A stretch of DNA of 64,000 nt. Source: Cyanophora paradoxa (Eukaryota; Glaucocystophyceae; Cyanophorales; Cyanophoraceae). The stretch lies in the NCBI GenBank assembly GCA_004431415.1, contig QPMI01000116.1, forward strand, positions 62,001 through 126,000, read 5' to 3'. The stretch's first letter is position 1; each line of letters begins with the position of its first letter. The notes beneath the pieces are model-generated. The model searched no databases. It was not told the DNA's origin and saw nothing but the letters and a program-made list of their open reading frames with translations. This document shows positions 34,916 to 46,831 of the stretch, one piece after another. A program made the translations under genes and the position numbers.

Positions 34916-36655
34916 ATGGCAGCTGAAATTGCTCAAGCTCCTCCTTCCTCTCTGCCTGTCGAGGTCAGTCCCGGCCGCCCCAGCGCCACATGCATCTTCC
35001 GCTCTTTGAGCGTAAGAAACGCAGGAGCTGAGCGTGCGGGCCGGCGATAGCATCACGGCCGCCGTGGCGCGGGCTGTCCCGGAGCAGACCATCCGCCTCG
35101 CCCCTGGCCGGTGCGCACGTGGCGCCGCCCTCCTTACGTATACGCTGATTCAAACAGCTTTCGAATGCACCCTTATGCTGATTCAAGCACGTCAGGTACA
35201 AAGAGAAGGTGGTGCTGGAAAAGGATGTGCACATCATCGGACCAGCGGACTCCGGAGCGGAGGCGGTCATAGAGTGCGAGGAGGGCGCGGCGATTCACTG
35301 CAAGGGCCCCGCGGCGCCGAGCGTTCGGGGCGTCACGATCCGCGGCCTCTCCAAAAAGGAGCCGGCGGTGTGGATCACGGACGGCAGCCGGGCGGTTGTG
35401 GAGAGCTGCAGCATCTCGAGAGTCGGCAAAGTGCGGCAAGCTGAGAAGCAAGGCATGCGCTTCAATACGCTCAGTGACTCTCGCGTACTGATTCCAGTTC
35501 TGTGTTCCGCGCATTCAGAAGACAAGATACTCCAAAACCAACGCATGGCAGCTCTCACAATCGCAACCGGCGGGAACCCCATCGTCCGGGGCAACAAGCT
35601 CCACGGCAGCGAATGCGGCGTCGTCGTTGCGAGCGGAGGCCGCGGCACGATCGAGGGCAACGATGTGTACGGCAACAAGTCCTGCATTGTGATCAACGGG
35701 GATTCCATCGTGAGGGGGAACAAGATACACGACAGCAAGGTCCTCGGCCTCACCGTGGGCAACAACGGGCGGGGGACCATCGAGAACAACGATGTCTACG
35801 GCAACAAGGTGGGCATCATGATCTCGAACAGCAGGGACTCCGTCGTGCGGGGCAACAGGATCCACGACAACAAGGACGGCCTCACCGTGAGCGAGAACAG
35901 TCGGGGGACCGTCGAGGGCAACGACGTGCACGGCAACGACGGGGGTATCGTGGTCGCAAGCGGCGCGGACCCCGTCGTGCGGGGAAACAAGGTCCACGAC
36001 AACAAGATCGTCAGCATCGGCGTGTTCGAGGACGGGCGTGGAACCATCGAGGGCAACGACGTATACGACAATGCGAATTCGGGTATTTTTATCGCCTATG
36101 GAGGGAACCCTGTCGTGAAGGGCAATCGGTGCTCATGCCCCTCCTCCCCCCCCCCGCCCCCCCATCCTTCCCCCCCCCCCCCCCGCATCCCCGCCCTCTC
36201 CCCCTCCTTCTTCCCCGCCCCTTCCCCCTCTCCCGCACACTCCTCCACCATCCATCTCCCTCCTTATTTCCACACCATTGCCCCCTCTCCTGCCCGCCCT
36301 CCCCAACCCCCTCGTCTCCCCCTCTTCCCCTGTCCCATCTGCCCCCCCCCGCCCTCTCCCCCCCCCACCCATCTCCCCCTCTCTTCTTCCCCCGCCCTCC
36401 CCCAGCCCTCTCCTCCCTCCTTCCCCCCCCCCCCCCCCCCCTCCCTCCCTTCCCCGAATCCCCCCATTTCTAGCCCTGCTGACGCTTGCCCGCGGCAGGA
36501 TCCACGACCAACCGAGTGGGATTGTCGTGGGCATGGGCGGCAGGGGTACCATCGAGGGGAACGTACTGGAGCGGCTCGGCTGCGGGCCGGAGGAGGCCAT
36601 CGAGGTCGACCCGGACTGCAGGAAGTGCCGCGTCGGGGCCAACACCGTCCGCTAG
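34916..36655 (+). CDS. beta-helix protein, paralogue of the TIR gene's C-terminal domain
   Basis: Exon 1 'MAAEIAQAPPSSLPVE' joins 'ELSVRAGDSITAAVARAVPE', 'TIRLAPGR', 'YKEKVVLEKDVHIIG', 'AIHCKGPAAPSVRGVTIRGL', then about 15 PbH1 rungs such as 'GGRGTIEGNDVYGNKSCIV', and the C-terminus 'NVLERLGCGPEEAIEVDPD' to 'CRVGANTVR'. It matches the TIR gene segment from about 19430 onward, including introns at the same codons (after TIRLAPGR, and inside the Arg of GNR). No signal peptide, F-box or TIR domain, so it is probably a soluble cytosolic helix. The intron at about 36129-36499 is almost pure C and T. A homologous free-standing helix could act with the TIR protein, but that is inference. Confidence 0.82.
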
Positions 36656-36824
36656 CCTATAGCAAGTCGGGCCTGCCGCGGTCACTCTACACCCCGCCGC
36701 TTCAGGCCCCGCGCCTCCGGATCCTCTCACTCTCTCTGCAAATGCGCATGTCTCGTTGCCGCAGCGCAAGCGGCGCGAAGCCGCTGAGCGAAGCGCGGGG
36801 CTCACTCAGCGGAGGCGGGGCGGG

Positions 36825-39800
36825 CTAGCTATAGGGGGGCTCGCGATCGAAGCCCGGGGGGAAGGCGAAGCTGTGGGACTCGGCCGCGGGCCCGTGCGGC
36901 GCCGCCGACCGCGCCCGCCGTCCCGCCCGCGGCTTCACCTTCGGGTTCGAGGCGGGGGCCGGGGCCGGGGCCGGGGAGCCCGAGGGCTGGACCGGCGGGG
37001 TTGGGGCGGGGGCGGCGGCCGGGGCGGGGCGGCGGTTGGGGGCGGGCCCGGCGCTGGCTGGCTTCGCCAATGCAAAGGGCGGTTGGGCCTGGGGCGGCGC
37101 CCGATCGCGAGGCGGGCCGGCGGGGGCGGGGCCGGGGGGCGTGGCGGGCGGCGGCAGGCCCGAGCTCGTATGGCGCCCGCGGGCGGCCGCCGAGGACGAG
37201 GACGTCGTCGACGTCGGAGGCGGCAGCGCTGGGGCCGACTGAGGCGCGGCGAAAGCCGCGGCCGCAGGAAGGGCCGCCGTCGTCTCGTAGGGAGCGGCGC
37301 CGGGGAATCTAATCCGAATTCGAATCAAATTCTCGTTCGGAAGGGCCGTGGCCATCACCGCCGGATTCGGATCCGGCCGCGGGGCGGCCCGCGGCGCGGC
37401 GGGGGCACCGGAGGCGGGGACCAGAGCCGAGCCGCTCGAGGAGGGGGCGGGCCCGAGTCAGGGCGGCGGGCGGGGCTGGGCCCGGCGCTGGCCGCCTTCG
37501 ATACAGCGGCCGGGGAGGCCGGGGCCGGATCCGTGGCCTGAGGCGGCGCCCGCCGCGCGCCGGCGGGGGCGGGGTCTGGGTGGGGGAGGAGGGGGGCCGT
37601 CAGCCGGCTGGCTCCCCGGGTGCTCGCGAGCGGCCGCCGTGGGCCGGGCGCGGGGGTACGGCTTCCGCCTCGCCGCGGCCGGCGGAGGCGCTAGAGGCGG
37701 CGGCTGGGCGGGGGGCGTCGCCGGCTCGGGCGGAGGGGCGGCCGGGGCCGTCGCCGGCGAGGCGGGGGGCGGGCTGGGGGCGAGGGATGGGGCCGGGGGG
37801 GTACGGGCGGGCGTCGCGGGGGAGGTCGGTCCCTCCTCGTCGATCTCCGGTACCCCCGGGAGGAGGGCCCCCGCCCCCACGGGGCTACCCGGAGCCTCGG
37901 GGGCGGGGGGCGGAGGCGCGGGGGGTTCGGGCTCCAGCGCCGGACCGGGCCGCGGAGGCGAAGGGGGCGACGCCTCTCGGGGGGGTACAGGCACGGCGGG
38001 GCCGATGGGGGCGAGGGCTGAAACGCCTTCGAGGCTCGAAAGGGAGCGGGGCTTGCCTGGGGCGGGGGCGGGGGCGGGGGCGGGCCGCGGGGCGGGGGCG
38101 GGGGAGGGGTACGGGCCGCCCATGGAGACGGCGCGAGAGACCAGCTGGCCGTGGGCGGGGCGGGGCGGGGTGCCGCTCATGGGAGGGGGGAAGAACGGGT
38201 TCGAAGGGGAGGCGGGGGCGGCGGCGCTGGGGCGGCGTGAGGTCGGGTCGGAGGCGAGGGAGGGCCTCTGGCCGAAGCGTGCGGCGATGCCGGCCGCGAG
38301 GCGGGAGAGGCGGCGGGGGTACAGCGCGGGCGATGACTGCGAGCCGCCGCCGCTGCTGCGCTGGGACGAGGAGCGGCCGCTGGCGCTCGAGTCGCGCCGC
38401 CGCACGCGCGCCCACCGCGGGCCGGCGGACTGCACCAGGCCCCGCCTGCGTATCGCAGAGTAAGCAAAGTATCGAGAAGATGGAAAGAAGATAGGTTTAG
38501 ATAGGTGGCGGACCCGCGGGCGGCGGCGGCGGCGCCCTCGGAGAGCAGCGAGGGGAGCGGCTGCGATCCCGGCAGCTCGATCGGCGCGTCCGCTGCCTGC
38601 CCCGGCAGCATCCTGCGCAAGGAGATGTAGAGTTGGACGGGTACCGAGAGAGTTGAGTGGAAGGAAGGGAGAATTAGCGTACCCGTCCAGGTGGGGGCTC
38701 GGGCTCTCGGGCCGCCCCAGCTCCACGAAGAGGAGCGGGGGGTACGGCTTCTGCTCGGGCCCGGCGGGGCCCTGGGGGGCCGCCTCCAGAGCCGCTGGGA
38801 CCGCCTCCGAAGCGGCGGCAGCAGCCGCTCTGTGGTGGACGGCCGGCGCGGGGCCGGCGCCGCCGCCGCCGCCGTGCAGCGCGCCCTCTGAAGCGAGGTG
38901 AGATAGGGGGGAAGGGGAGGGGACAGAAGGGAACGGGGGTACCGCGGACGACGCGGCGGGCGAGGCGGGCGGCGGCGGGCCCCGCAGGGGCGGAAGGGGT
39001 CGAGGACGTGACCTGCAGGCCCGCAATGCCCGCCATCCCGGGAGCCGGGCCCGCCTCGCCCCGCAAAGCGGCCCTGAAATCGTTCCGTGCGACGGCGACG
39101 CAGCCTGGCTCCGCCGCCTCGCTCAGGCTGCCGGGGTATGAGGAAAAAGGGGGGGGAAGAGGAAGGGGGGTACGAGGTGGGACGCACCGCATCGCCTCGA
39201 GGACAGGGGCTCCCCAGACTGGGGACGAGGGGAGGTATCAGGCGGGGTTGGGGAGGAGGGGTTTGGGGGGTACGGAACCGTTGAAGGGGTACCGCTTCAC
39301 AGCGGGGCGGCGGATGACGCCGCAGAGCATCCAGCCGCTCGCTACCCCGACCTGCAGGGGGGAACAAATTTGAGTTGGAGGGGGGGATGAAGGCGGAGGG
39401 TACGGGCCTTGGCAGCGAGGGGTACGGAGAGGAAAGAGGCGACGCGTTCCACGAGCTCCGCGGCCTCGAGCGCGAGCTCCACAGCCTCCTAGGAGGCAGG
39501 GTGTCGAAGGGGGCGGAAGAGGATGGGTACGGGTACGGGTACGGGTACGGGACGCACGCGCGCGTGGGCCTCGCTCGAGACGGGCGCCCCGACGACGGCG
39601 AGGAGCACGTCGCCCTAAGCGGGGGGCTGAGAACGAAGGGAAAGAAAGAAAACTGGGGGGTACCTGGATGGAGAACGCGTCGGCGCCGCGGCGATCCGCG
39701 AGGCGGTCGAGGGCGCGGACGACCGTTCCCCACACGTGAACGAAGGACGCCGGTTCGAGCGCCCCCGGGGCCGCAATCGCCGCGCTCCCCGCCGGGTCGC

Positions 39801-42800
39801 CGCGCCGCGCCGGCCCCGTCGGAACCAGCCGGAGGCACACCGCCGAGGCCTCCGCCGCGCCCCCCGCCACCAGAGCCTGCGCGCGCCCGCGTGCCCCTCA
39901 GCTTCCCCTACGCTCAGCGTAACTAGCTAAAGCGCTAGCGCTCGGCTAACGGAGGAGGGCGGGCTAAGAGAGCCGTGTTTGAAGCCTGCGCTGGAGCTTG
40001 AGCCCGGGCCTCGGCTCACTCGCCTCAAAAGGAGCCAGCTAGGCCGCAATCAAAGCCACCTAGCATCTAAAGGAGGATCGCGCCCGCTTTTTGAGCCCAG
40101 GGCCCGATCCCGCCCCACCTCTAAGCCCAGCTCCAAGCCCCGGCTCACGCGCCTCGCCGGCGAGGAGCCGCTCCGCCAGCGGGCGCGGGCACGTCGAGTA
40201 GAGGAGGGCGCGCGCCTCGGCCCCCGCCCGCTCGATCGCCTCGCGGGAGCGCTGGATCACCTGGTGGGGCGGGGGGCGGGAGGGCGGGAGGGAGAAAAGG
40301 GGGGGGGCGTCAGCTCGTCTGGAGAGGCGGGGGCCCGCGCTTGAGCTGGACCCGCGCTTACCGCCAGCGCGATGTTCAGCGCTGCGGGGGCGGAGTCAGA
40401 TGCCGTGTGGGGGCCAAGCATAGTCTAGTTTAGTCTAGTGGGGTGGGGGTAGGGGTGGGGTGGGTGGGGTGGGGGGGGGGGAGGGGGGGAGGGGGGGGGG
40501 AGGGGGGGGGGCGGGGGCGGGGGGCGGGGGGCGGCGTCAGCTCTAGCCGGCCTTTCTTTGGCGGGGATAATTAAGCTATAATAGCCTCCTAGCTATAATA
40601 GCTTCTGGTCCTTTTTCTATAAAGCTATAGCTGGTTTGCCTTCCAGCGCGCACCGTTGACGAGGAGGCCGATCTCGTCGTCGGCGTGGCCGCGCGGGGCG
40701 GCGACGCGCGCCGCGGGGTCGTCCGCCGCCGCCACCCGCCGGATCTCCCCCGTCAGCCCCGAGAGCGCTGCGGGGGAAGAGGGGAGGAGGAGGATGGGAG
40801 AGGGGGGGACGAGAGTGGGGATAATCGCGAGATTAGAGTCAGAGGCGCGAGCTTTGGAAGCTTGGGGGGTAGCCTTTTAAAGACGGGGGGAGGACAGCGA
40901 CGGGGGTACGGCGGCGCACGGCGGAGGACGGCGAGCTCGAGGAAGGCGAACGTGACCGTCACGAAGGCACCCCCCACCACCACCAGCCTGGGGGGTACGA
41001 GGTTACGGGGCTGCGGGGTGAGAGCGGGCCTGGGGTGGGGGGCCGCGAATCGGAGCGCACGCGATGAAGTTGACGCGCGTGGCGGTGCTCCCGACCTGCG
41101 AAAGAGCGCGAATCAAAGCGCGCCGTGGATGCGGATGCCGTGATCTTCTATCAAAGCATCTTATATCACAGCATCATATATCGATCGTATATAGCATTTT
41201 ATGGCCCCAGCCGCCCTCTCCGGCCCCAGCGGACCTCGACCACGTCGCGCTCTATAAGCATCTTGTATCTTCTATCTTATATCTTCTATAAGCATCTTGT
41301 ATCTTCTATCTTATATCTTAGCCCCAGCAGACCTCAACGACGTCGCGGGGCCGGTCGAGGCGCAGCAGCAGCGCCGGCGCCCCCGCCCCCGCCACCGACT
41401 CCACCCCGAAGTACGCCGCCTGGGGGGGGGGGTACGCGTCAGTCTCGCTCGCGCCGCCTGGTACGGTCTACCTCCCACGCCCTTCTATCATCTGATCTGG
41501 GGGTACGCGCGGCGCGCGCGGGCGCGCACGATTCGATCGTAGGAGGATGAGGCGTCGTCGGCATGCGGGGCGCAGCGGCGGACGGGGTCGTACCCCGCCC
41601 CCCCGGGGGCGAGGTAGGACCGCTCGAGGGCCTCCAGACGGGTACGCTTTTCGCCCGGCTTCTCCGCCCAGGCGTCGCCGCCCATGGCCAGATCGAGGGA
41701 GAGGGGAGGGGGGAGGGCGGCGGCGGCGCGGGCAACGTCGGGCGCCGGGGCCGGTGCCGGGGCGGTCGGGAGGGGTAGAAGCGCGGCCGTGGCGCAGAGC
41801 GACGTTCGTTCGGCCAGGGTACCCAGCTCGCCGGCCGAGAATCGCCGCGCGAAGACTGCGGTACCCGCCGACGGCCCCGTCCCGTCCGACGCCACCACGT
41901 TCATCGACGCCTGCGGCGAAAGCCGTTTGGGGGGAAGAAGTTGAAGGGGGGTACGGGTTCGCACGACGACGAGGAGCCGGCTGAGGACACCGTCTGCGGC
42001 GGCGGCGGCGCCGCCGCCGGTGCCGGGCAGCTCGGCGGGCGCATCCAGAACCGTGTACCCCACCTTGACCCACTCGTTCGGGTGGCCGAGCCTGTGGAGC
42101 CAGCGGACAGGATTAAAAGGTGGGGGGGAGAAGTCGGGGGGTACGGGGCGAACGCGGAGAGGGGGTTCTCGGACGCCAAACGAGCGAAGGCGGGCGGGGG
42201 GGCCAGCCCTTCCCGCACAGCGCTCGCGACCAGCGCCCCGTTCAGATTGTAGACTGCGGGGAGGAGGTCAGAAGGGGGAAGAAACTACGGACGAGGGGGG
42301 GTACTCTCGCGCACAGAACACGAAATCGGCGCTGACGGAGTCGAGGAGCGGCCCGTTGAAGTTGTCGTCCCTGCGGCCGGGTACGCTATCAGCGGGCGCC
42401 CGAGGGCGGGGGGAAGAGAGGGGGGTACGCGCATGTAGTGGACGACTGCGGGGTCTCCTGGGTCCACCTCCGCCCGTCCGATCATTTCGATCGTCTCGTC
42501 CTGCGCCGAAAGCGGCCGGCCGGCGGCTCGGCTCAGGACGGGGGCCAGGCGGAGGACGGGAGGTTGGGGGGGTAGTGCTGCTGGGGGTCTTAAGCTTGGG
42601 CGAGGGCGGACCCACTGCGCGTAGAGAGCGAGCTTGTCCCGAAGGACGCGTAGGTCGCCCTGCATCGCTATCGCGAAGCGCCGCACGTTGTCTGCGATCG
42701 CGAGCGGCGCGGGCGGAGAGGCGGGCGTGAGAGGCGTGAGGGGAGAGAGCGGCGCGCGGGCGGGGCGGCGCTCGCGCGTTCGCTTCGCTCGCCTGCCATG

Positions 42801-43336
42801 CCGTCGGCCTCGATTCGCTCGAACGACTGCGGGAAGATGCTGAGCGTGAGGCCTGGCAGGCCCGCCGGGTCAGTTCACAGAGAGAGTTCAAGAGCGGGCT
42901 CGGAGGTTCTGGCCGGGGGACGGACCGCTGACGATTGCCACGAGGAGGAGGGTAAGCAGGCCGATCGACAGAACGGTCTTGCTCCTGAGGCTCCCAAACA
43001 GCCTGCGGGCGCCCCCGGACCGGGTTAGACCTCTGTTGACGTCGACTCCGAGCCTGAGGCGCACCAGTCCCCCACGGACCGAACGGCGTCCCTGACGCCG
43101 TCGGCGAGCCGCCTGACCAACGGAGGTCTCTTTTCTCCGCTGTCGCTGCCGCTGCTCCCGCCGACGTCGAGGTGGAGATCAGCGGTCACGGGCTTCGAGC
43201 GTCGAGGGCTGGGCGTGCAGCTGCGGGCCGCCAGCAGCTCGCTGTCGTCCGTGCCGTCATCTTTGCGTCCGGAGATGCTCTGGTACGCCGCCGCCTTGCC
43301 CTCCACGGGCGCCGCAGGGGCCGTCTTAAGCTTCAT
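36825..43336 (-). CDS. CHASE4-HAMP-class III cyclase-like receptor, probably inactive cyclase
   Basis: Start 'MKLKTAPAAPVEGKAAAYQS' leads via a phase-matched intron into TM1 'TVLSIGLLTLLLVAIV'. The outer part has 'NVRRFAIAMQGDLRVLRDKL', 'AVYNLNGALVASAV', 'VGYTVLDAPAELPG' and 'VVASDGTGPSAGTAVFARRF', fitting a CHASE4-type sensor. TM2 'LVVVGGAFVTVTFAFLELAV' is followed by a HAMP-like 'LTGEIRRVAAADDPAARVAA' with 'DDEIGLLVN', the linker 'LLYSTCPRPLAERLLAGE', then the cyclase homology domain: 'ASAVCLRLVPTG' where the first metal-binding Asp is expected, 'SIQGDVLLAVVGAPVSSEAH' with the second Asp kept, 'VGVASGWMLCGVIRRP' and 'GDAVRPTSLSEAAEPGCVAV' with the catalytic Asn replaced. The C-terminal 1.5 kb is Pro-rich low-complexity sequence ending 'FDREPPYS'; whether all of it belongs here is uncertain. 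It is likely a membrane sensor whose cyclase domain is a pseudoenzyme or dimer partner. Confidence 0.72.
41223..41348 (-). repeat. duplicated exon-intron boundary
   Basis: The last bases of the exon ending at 41333 and its donor (41321-41348) are repeated at 41223-41250 with about four mismatches, separated by TATCTTCTATCTTATA-type repeats. The copy also offers a GAG|GTCCG donor. Confidence 0.75.
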
Positions 43337-43846
43337 CGAACAGCCACGCGTACGCTAACCGAGCATCGCTGGAGGGCGCACGACTGGTGAAGTCATTCTC
43401 GCTTTGCACGTAGAGCCCGAACAGCTGCTGATGCGAAGCTGCAGCTCCTTCTGCTCCGCAGCTCTGATCGTGCGCCCCGGAAAAAACGGCTTGTCCCTGA
43501 TTGGTCTGGTTGGTCGCCCTCCGTCGGGTGCGCTGATATGCGCTCCGTCGCTTTGTATCGCTCTCCAGAACCGCTTCTGGTGGTCGGCAGGAGCGCGGGA
43601 GCGAAATCCGCGAGCGATCAAAAGCGAAAATTTTGACGTACCCGGCACGTAATCACGAAAACACGCTGGGAGAGCTGAGCGCCGGATTCCTGAAGGCCGC
43701 TCTGAAATCTACAGCACGAGTAACATCGCGTTGGCTTCCATGTGCGCGGCCCGCCTTCTGGCGGCTCGCCCGGGAGCCTCGCGGACATCTCACTGCATGC
43801 ACCGGGCACGCAGACGCCCGCACGCTGGGAGCGGTCCCTAGGGCAC
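43337..43846. other. divergent intergenic region
   Basis: It separates the starts of the receptor gene (-) and the coiled-coil gene (+). No gene recognised; it presumably carries both promoters. Confidence 0.4.
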
Positions 43847-46272
43847 ATGGATGCGCACGGGCACCGTGGGAGCCGCGGGGCGAAGGCGCGATCGCGCCGG
43901 GATATGGACATTGACGAGCTGATCGCGGGCATCGACCTGGGGCCCGCCACGCACTATCCATCGGCCAGCGCGCTCCTGGGGTCGAGAGGAAGTTCCTCAG
44001 GCGTCTCTCCGTACGCCGTGGCCTCGCCGAGGCGGCACGCACCCGCGGCAACCCCGCCTTACAACGAGCACCGAGTCCAGAGCCGCACGCCCACATACGC
44101 TCCACCAAAGCAATCACGAACCGCGGCGGAAGCGGTCGGATCGGGCCCCCGATCCGGCCAGGACCGCCGCCGGAACGAGACGCATAGGAGCTCGCCACCG
44201 CGACGGTCCGCGGGCAGCCAGGCGCAGGCCCTGCGCGCCTCCCGACGCGGCCCGAATGCCCCGCGTCCGTCCTCCTCCCGAGCGGCCACGGTACCGACTG
44301 GCGAGCTGAAGCAGCGGCTGCGGGTGCGGCACCTCGCGCCCGCCCCTCGCGCTCGCCGCTAACGAACGCGCCACAGGCCGCTCTGGAGGAACTCGCGCAG
44401 ATCAAAGCGTCCAACCAGCTCGACGAGATCCGCCAGATGGCCCAGGTCCGATCCGAGCCCCTTGCTCGCCCCCTTCGGCGTCCTGCCCCCGCGCCGCTCA
44501 CACGCGTGCTCTGCAGGATCCCGTCCCGCCGCCCAGCTCCTCCGGCAACCGCCCCGCCTCGACTCAGAGCGCCGGGACGGGCGGGCCGGGCGGGGGGGAA
44601 GAAGTTCGGGCCCTCGCCAGACGGCTCCAGGTCTCCGAGGCCCTCGTCAAGAAGCTCCATCGCCGTACCCTGGCGCTGGAAGCCGCCCTCTCCCGCCTGG
44701 TAAACCGCGTACCCCCCTGCGCCTCCCATATCTCCCCCCTCGTGGGTCTGATCCGGCTCTGCAGCGGGCGGGCGGGGCGGTCGAGGAGGACGGGGTACCC
44801 CCCTCGTCCCCGCTGGGCCCGGCGCCGCCCTCCCCAGGGGGCCCTGAAGAACCGCTGTGGGACCCCCCTCCTCCCGGCGCCGAGGTGCCGCCCCTCTTTT
44901 TATCCCGTACCCCTCCTCGAAACCGACCCGTACCCCCGCAGGCGGTCTCGCACCTCGAGTCGCTCAACCAGCAGGCGAAGCCCCTTACAACCCCGTACCC
45001 CTCGGAGCTCGTACCCCGGTCCGAGGCATCCCTTCGTTCGCAGCTTCGCTCGCAGGTGGAGTACCTTCAGAAGGCCCTCGCGCGGGCCGCACAGTCCCCT
45101 TCTGCCGGTACCCCGCTCTCGTTTTTCTCTCCATCTGTACCCGGGCTGAGCGCCTGACCCGTACCCGGGCAGACGGCGGGGCGGTTCAGCGGGCGTACCG
45201 GCGCATGAGCGCAGTCAGGCAGCAGTACCACGCGATGCTCGGCAGGCGCGCCGCCGCCCTTCGGCGCAACCGGGCCCTCGACGAGGTCCGCGTACCCCCC
45301 TCATCAATGTGGTACCCCCCGCGAACCGGTCGGGGCTCGCAGGAGGCGGCGCAGCTCATCGGGCTGCTCCAGGACCGCCTCGACGCCGAGGTCCGTGCAC
45401 GTACCCCTCCCCGCCTTCCCCCCCACCCGCTTCGTGTCTGAGCTGTACCCCCCAAAAGGTTGCCGAGAAGGAGATGGAGCAGCGCGTCTTCAACGCGAAG
45501 CTCTTCGAGCTGGAGCAGCGATCCTGCGACTGGTGCGCTGTACCCCCCGAGGCTCCGCGGTACCCCCGGGAGATCTCCTCCTCCCCTCATCTTCCCCCCC
45601 CCCCCACTCCGCCAGGTTCGTGGACAAGAGGCTGCTCGAGTCGCAGCTCGCGCGCCTCTCCAAGGTACCCGTACCCCCTCCTTTCTCTTCTCCCCCCCCC
45701 CCTCAAACTTTCGGCGCAGGAGCTTGCGGAGCGGGACCGCATCGACGCGCAGATCTCCGACTCGGTCTCCGCCTTGTGCGTACCCCCCTTCCCTTCCTAC
45801 CTTCCCCCTCCCCAGCTTATTTATAGCTGGCAGGCTGGAGAGGATCGAGAGGCTCGAGGGCGAGAACCGAACGCTGCGCTCCGCCGCCGCCGCCGCCGCC
45901 TCGGCCGCCTCGGGGGAACATCGGCGGGAGGACGGGGAGGGATTCGATGACGACGAGGAAGAGGAGGAGGAGGGGTACGGGGAGGAGGAGCAGGTACCCC
46001 CGGCTCCGGCGAGGCGGGGGTCGGCCTACTCCCTCCACGATCGCGACCGCGAGCGGGCGCGGGGGGTGCCGCCTTCGAATCCCGCCGGCGCCGACGCCTG
46101 GGGCCGCTCCCTCCCCCCCGACCGTGGCGAGTCCTACGCCCACGCCCGCGCCCACGCCTACGGCGGGCCCGGCGCCGGCGTCGGGAGCGCGACGGAGGTC
46201 CTGCTGCCCCCCTCGCGCTTCGCCGGCCCCTTCTCCTCTTCCGGGAGCGCCAAGCGCCTCTCCAGCCGCTAG
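43847..46272 (+). CDS. coiled-coil protein, unrecognised
   Basis: The start exon gives 'MDAHGHRGSRGAKARS', 'MDIDELIAGIDLGP' and a Ser/Arg/Pro-rich region. Following short exons are helical: 'ALEELAQIKASNQLDEIRQM', 'LARRLQVSEALVKKLHRRTL', 'AVSHLESLNQQAKP', 'SLRSQLRSQVEYLQKALARA', 'AVQRAYRRMSAVRQQYHAML', 'EAAQLIGLLQDRLDAEV', 'VAEKEMEQRVFNAKLFELEQ', 'RFVDKRLLESQLARLSK', 'ELAERDRIDAQISDSVSAL' and 'RLERIERLEGENRTLRSAAA'. The tail is acidic then Gly/Ser/Pro-rich, ending 'SGSAKRLSSR'. The introns between them mostly start GTACCCC and are pyrimidine-rich. The heptad pattern suggests a centriolar, basal-body or cytoskeletal scaffold, but I cannot name a family. A partial inverted copy lies at 58695-59640. 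Confidence 0.68.
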
Positions 46273-46831
46273 CGGCTGTGTTAAACTCCTTGAACTACTA
46301 TACTAAGAATATACTAGCTATAGGTCCTTGGACAATGAAGTTGCTTGTTACTATCTCTATATCTTACTTGAACTTCTATACATACTAAGAATACTGCAAG
46401 TTACTTGAACAATTGCAAACAGCGAATACAGAACTAACCGTTGAACTAGTAAGCACGACTTGGTCAGGAAGAAGATCACTGAGTCATACTCGTGATGATC
46501 TGACCATAATTGAAACATGAAGACTCTGACTCAGTGAGAGGGGCTCCCGCGGCCCCCGCGGCCAGACGGACTCGCTAGGGCCACAAGAGGCTCTGTTCGG
46601 CCTCCGAGAGTCCGACGGTCCGGGTCCCCGTTTTCGATCCTGGCCTTGAGCTCAGAGTCACTTTTCATGATCTCAATCGATCACTCAGAGTCACTTTTCA
46701 TGATCTCTAGACTCTTGGGATCTCATGATCACTGTGATTTTTGTGTATGTACAAGCCCCGGGCCCAGCTGCAGGACACTGTGACACTGGCCTGCAGCTGG
46801 CGGAGCACCGCCCCGGCCCCCGCCGGCGAGC
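46273..46831. other. intergenic between convergent genes, AT-richer
   Basis: Contains two copies of a cagagtcacttttcatgatc word (about 46650-46704) in a mostly AT-rich stretch. No gene seen. Confidence 0.5.

Noticed and set aside
38177-39838. Long minus-strand frame rich in Pro, Arg and Ser
   Set aside because: The cyclase-like exons lie in different phases across it; it is mostly an artefact of GC-rich sequence without stops.
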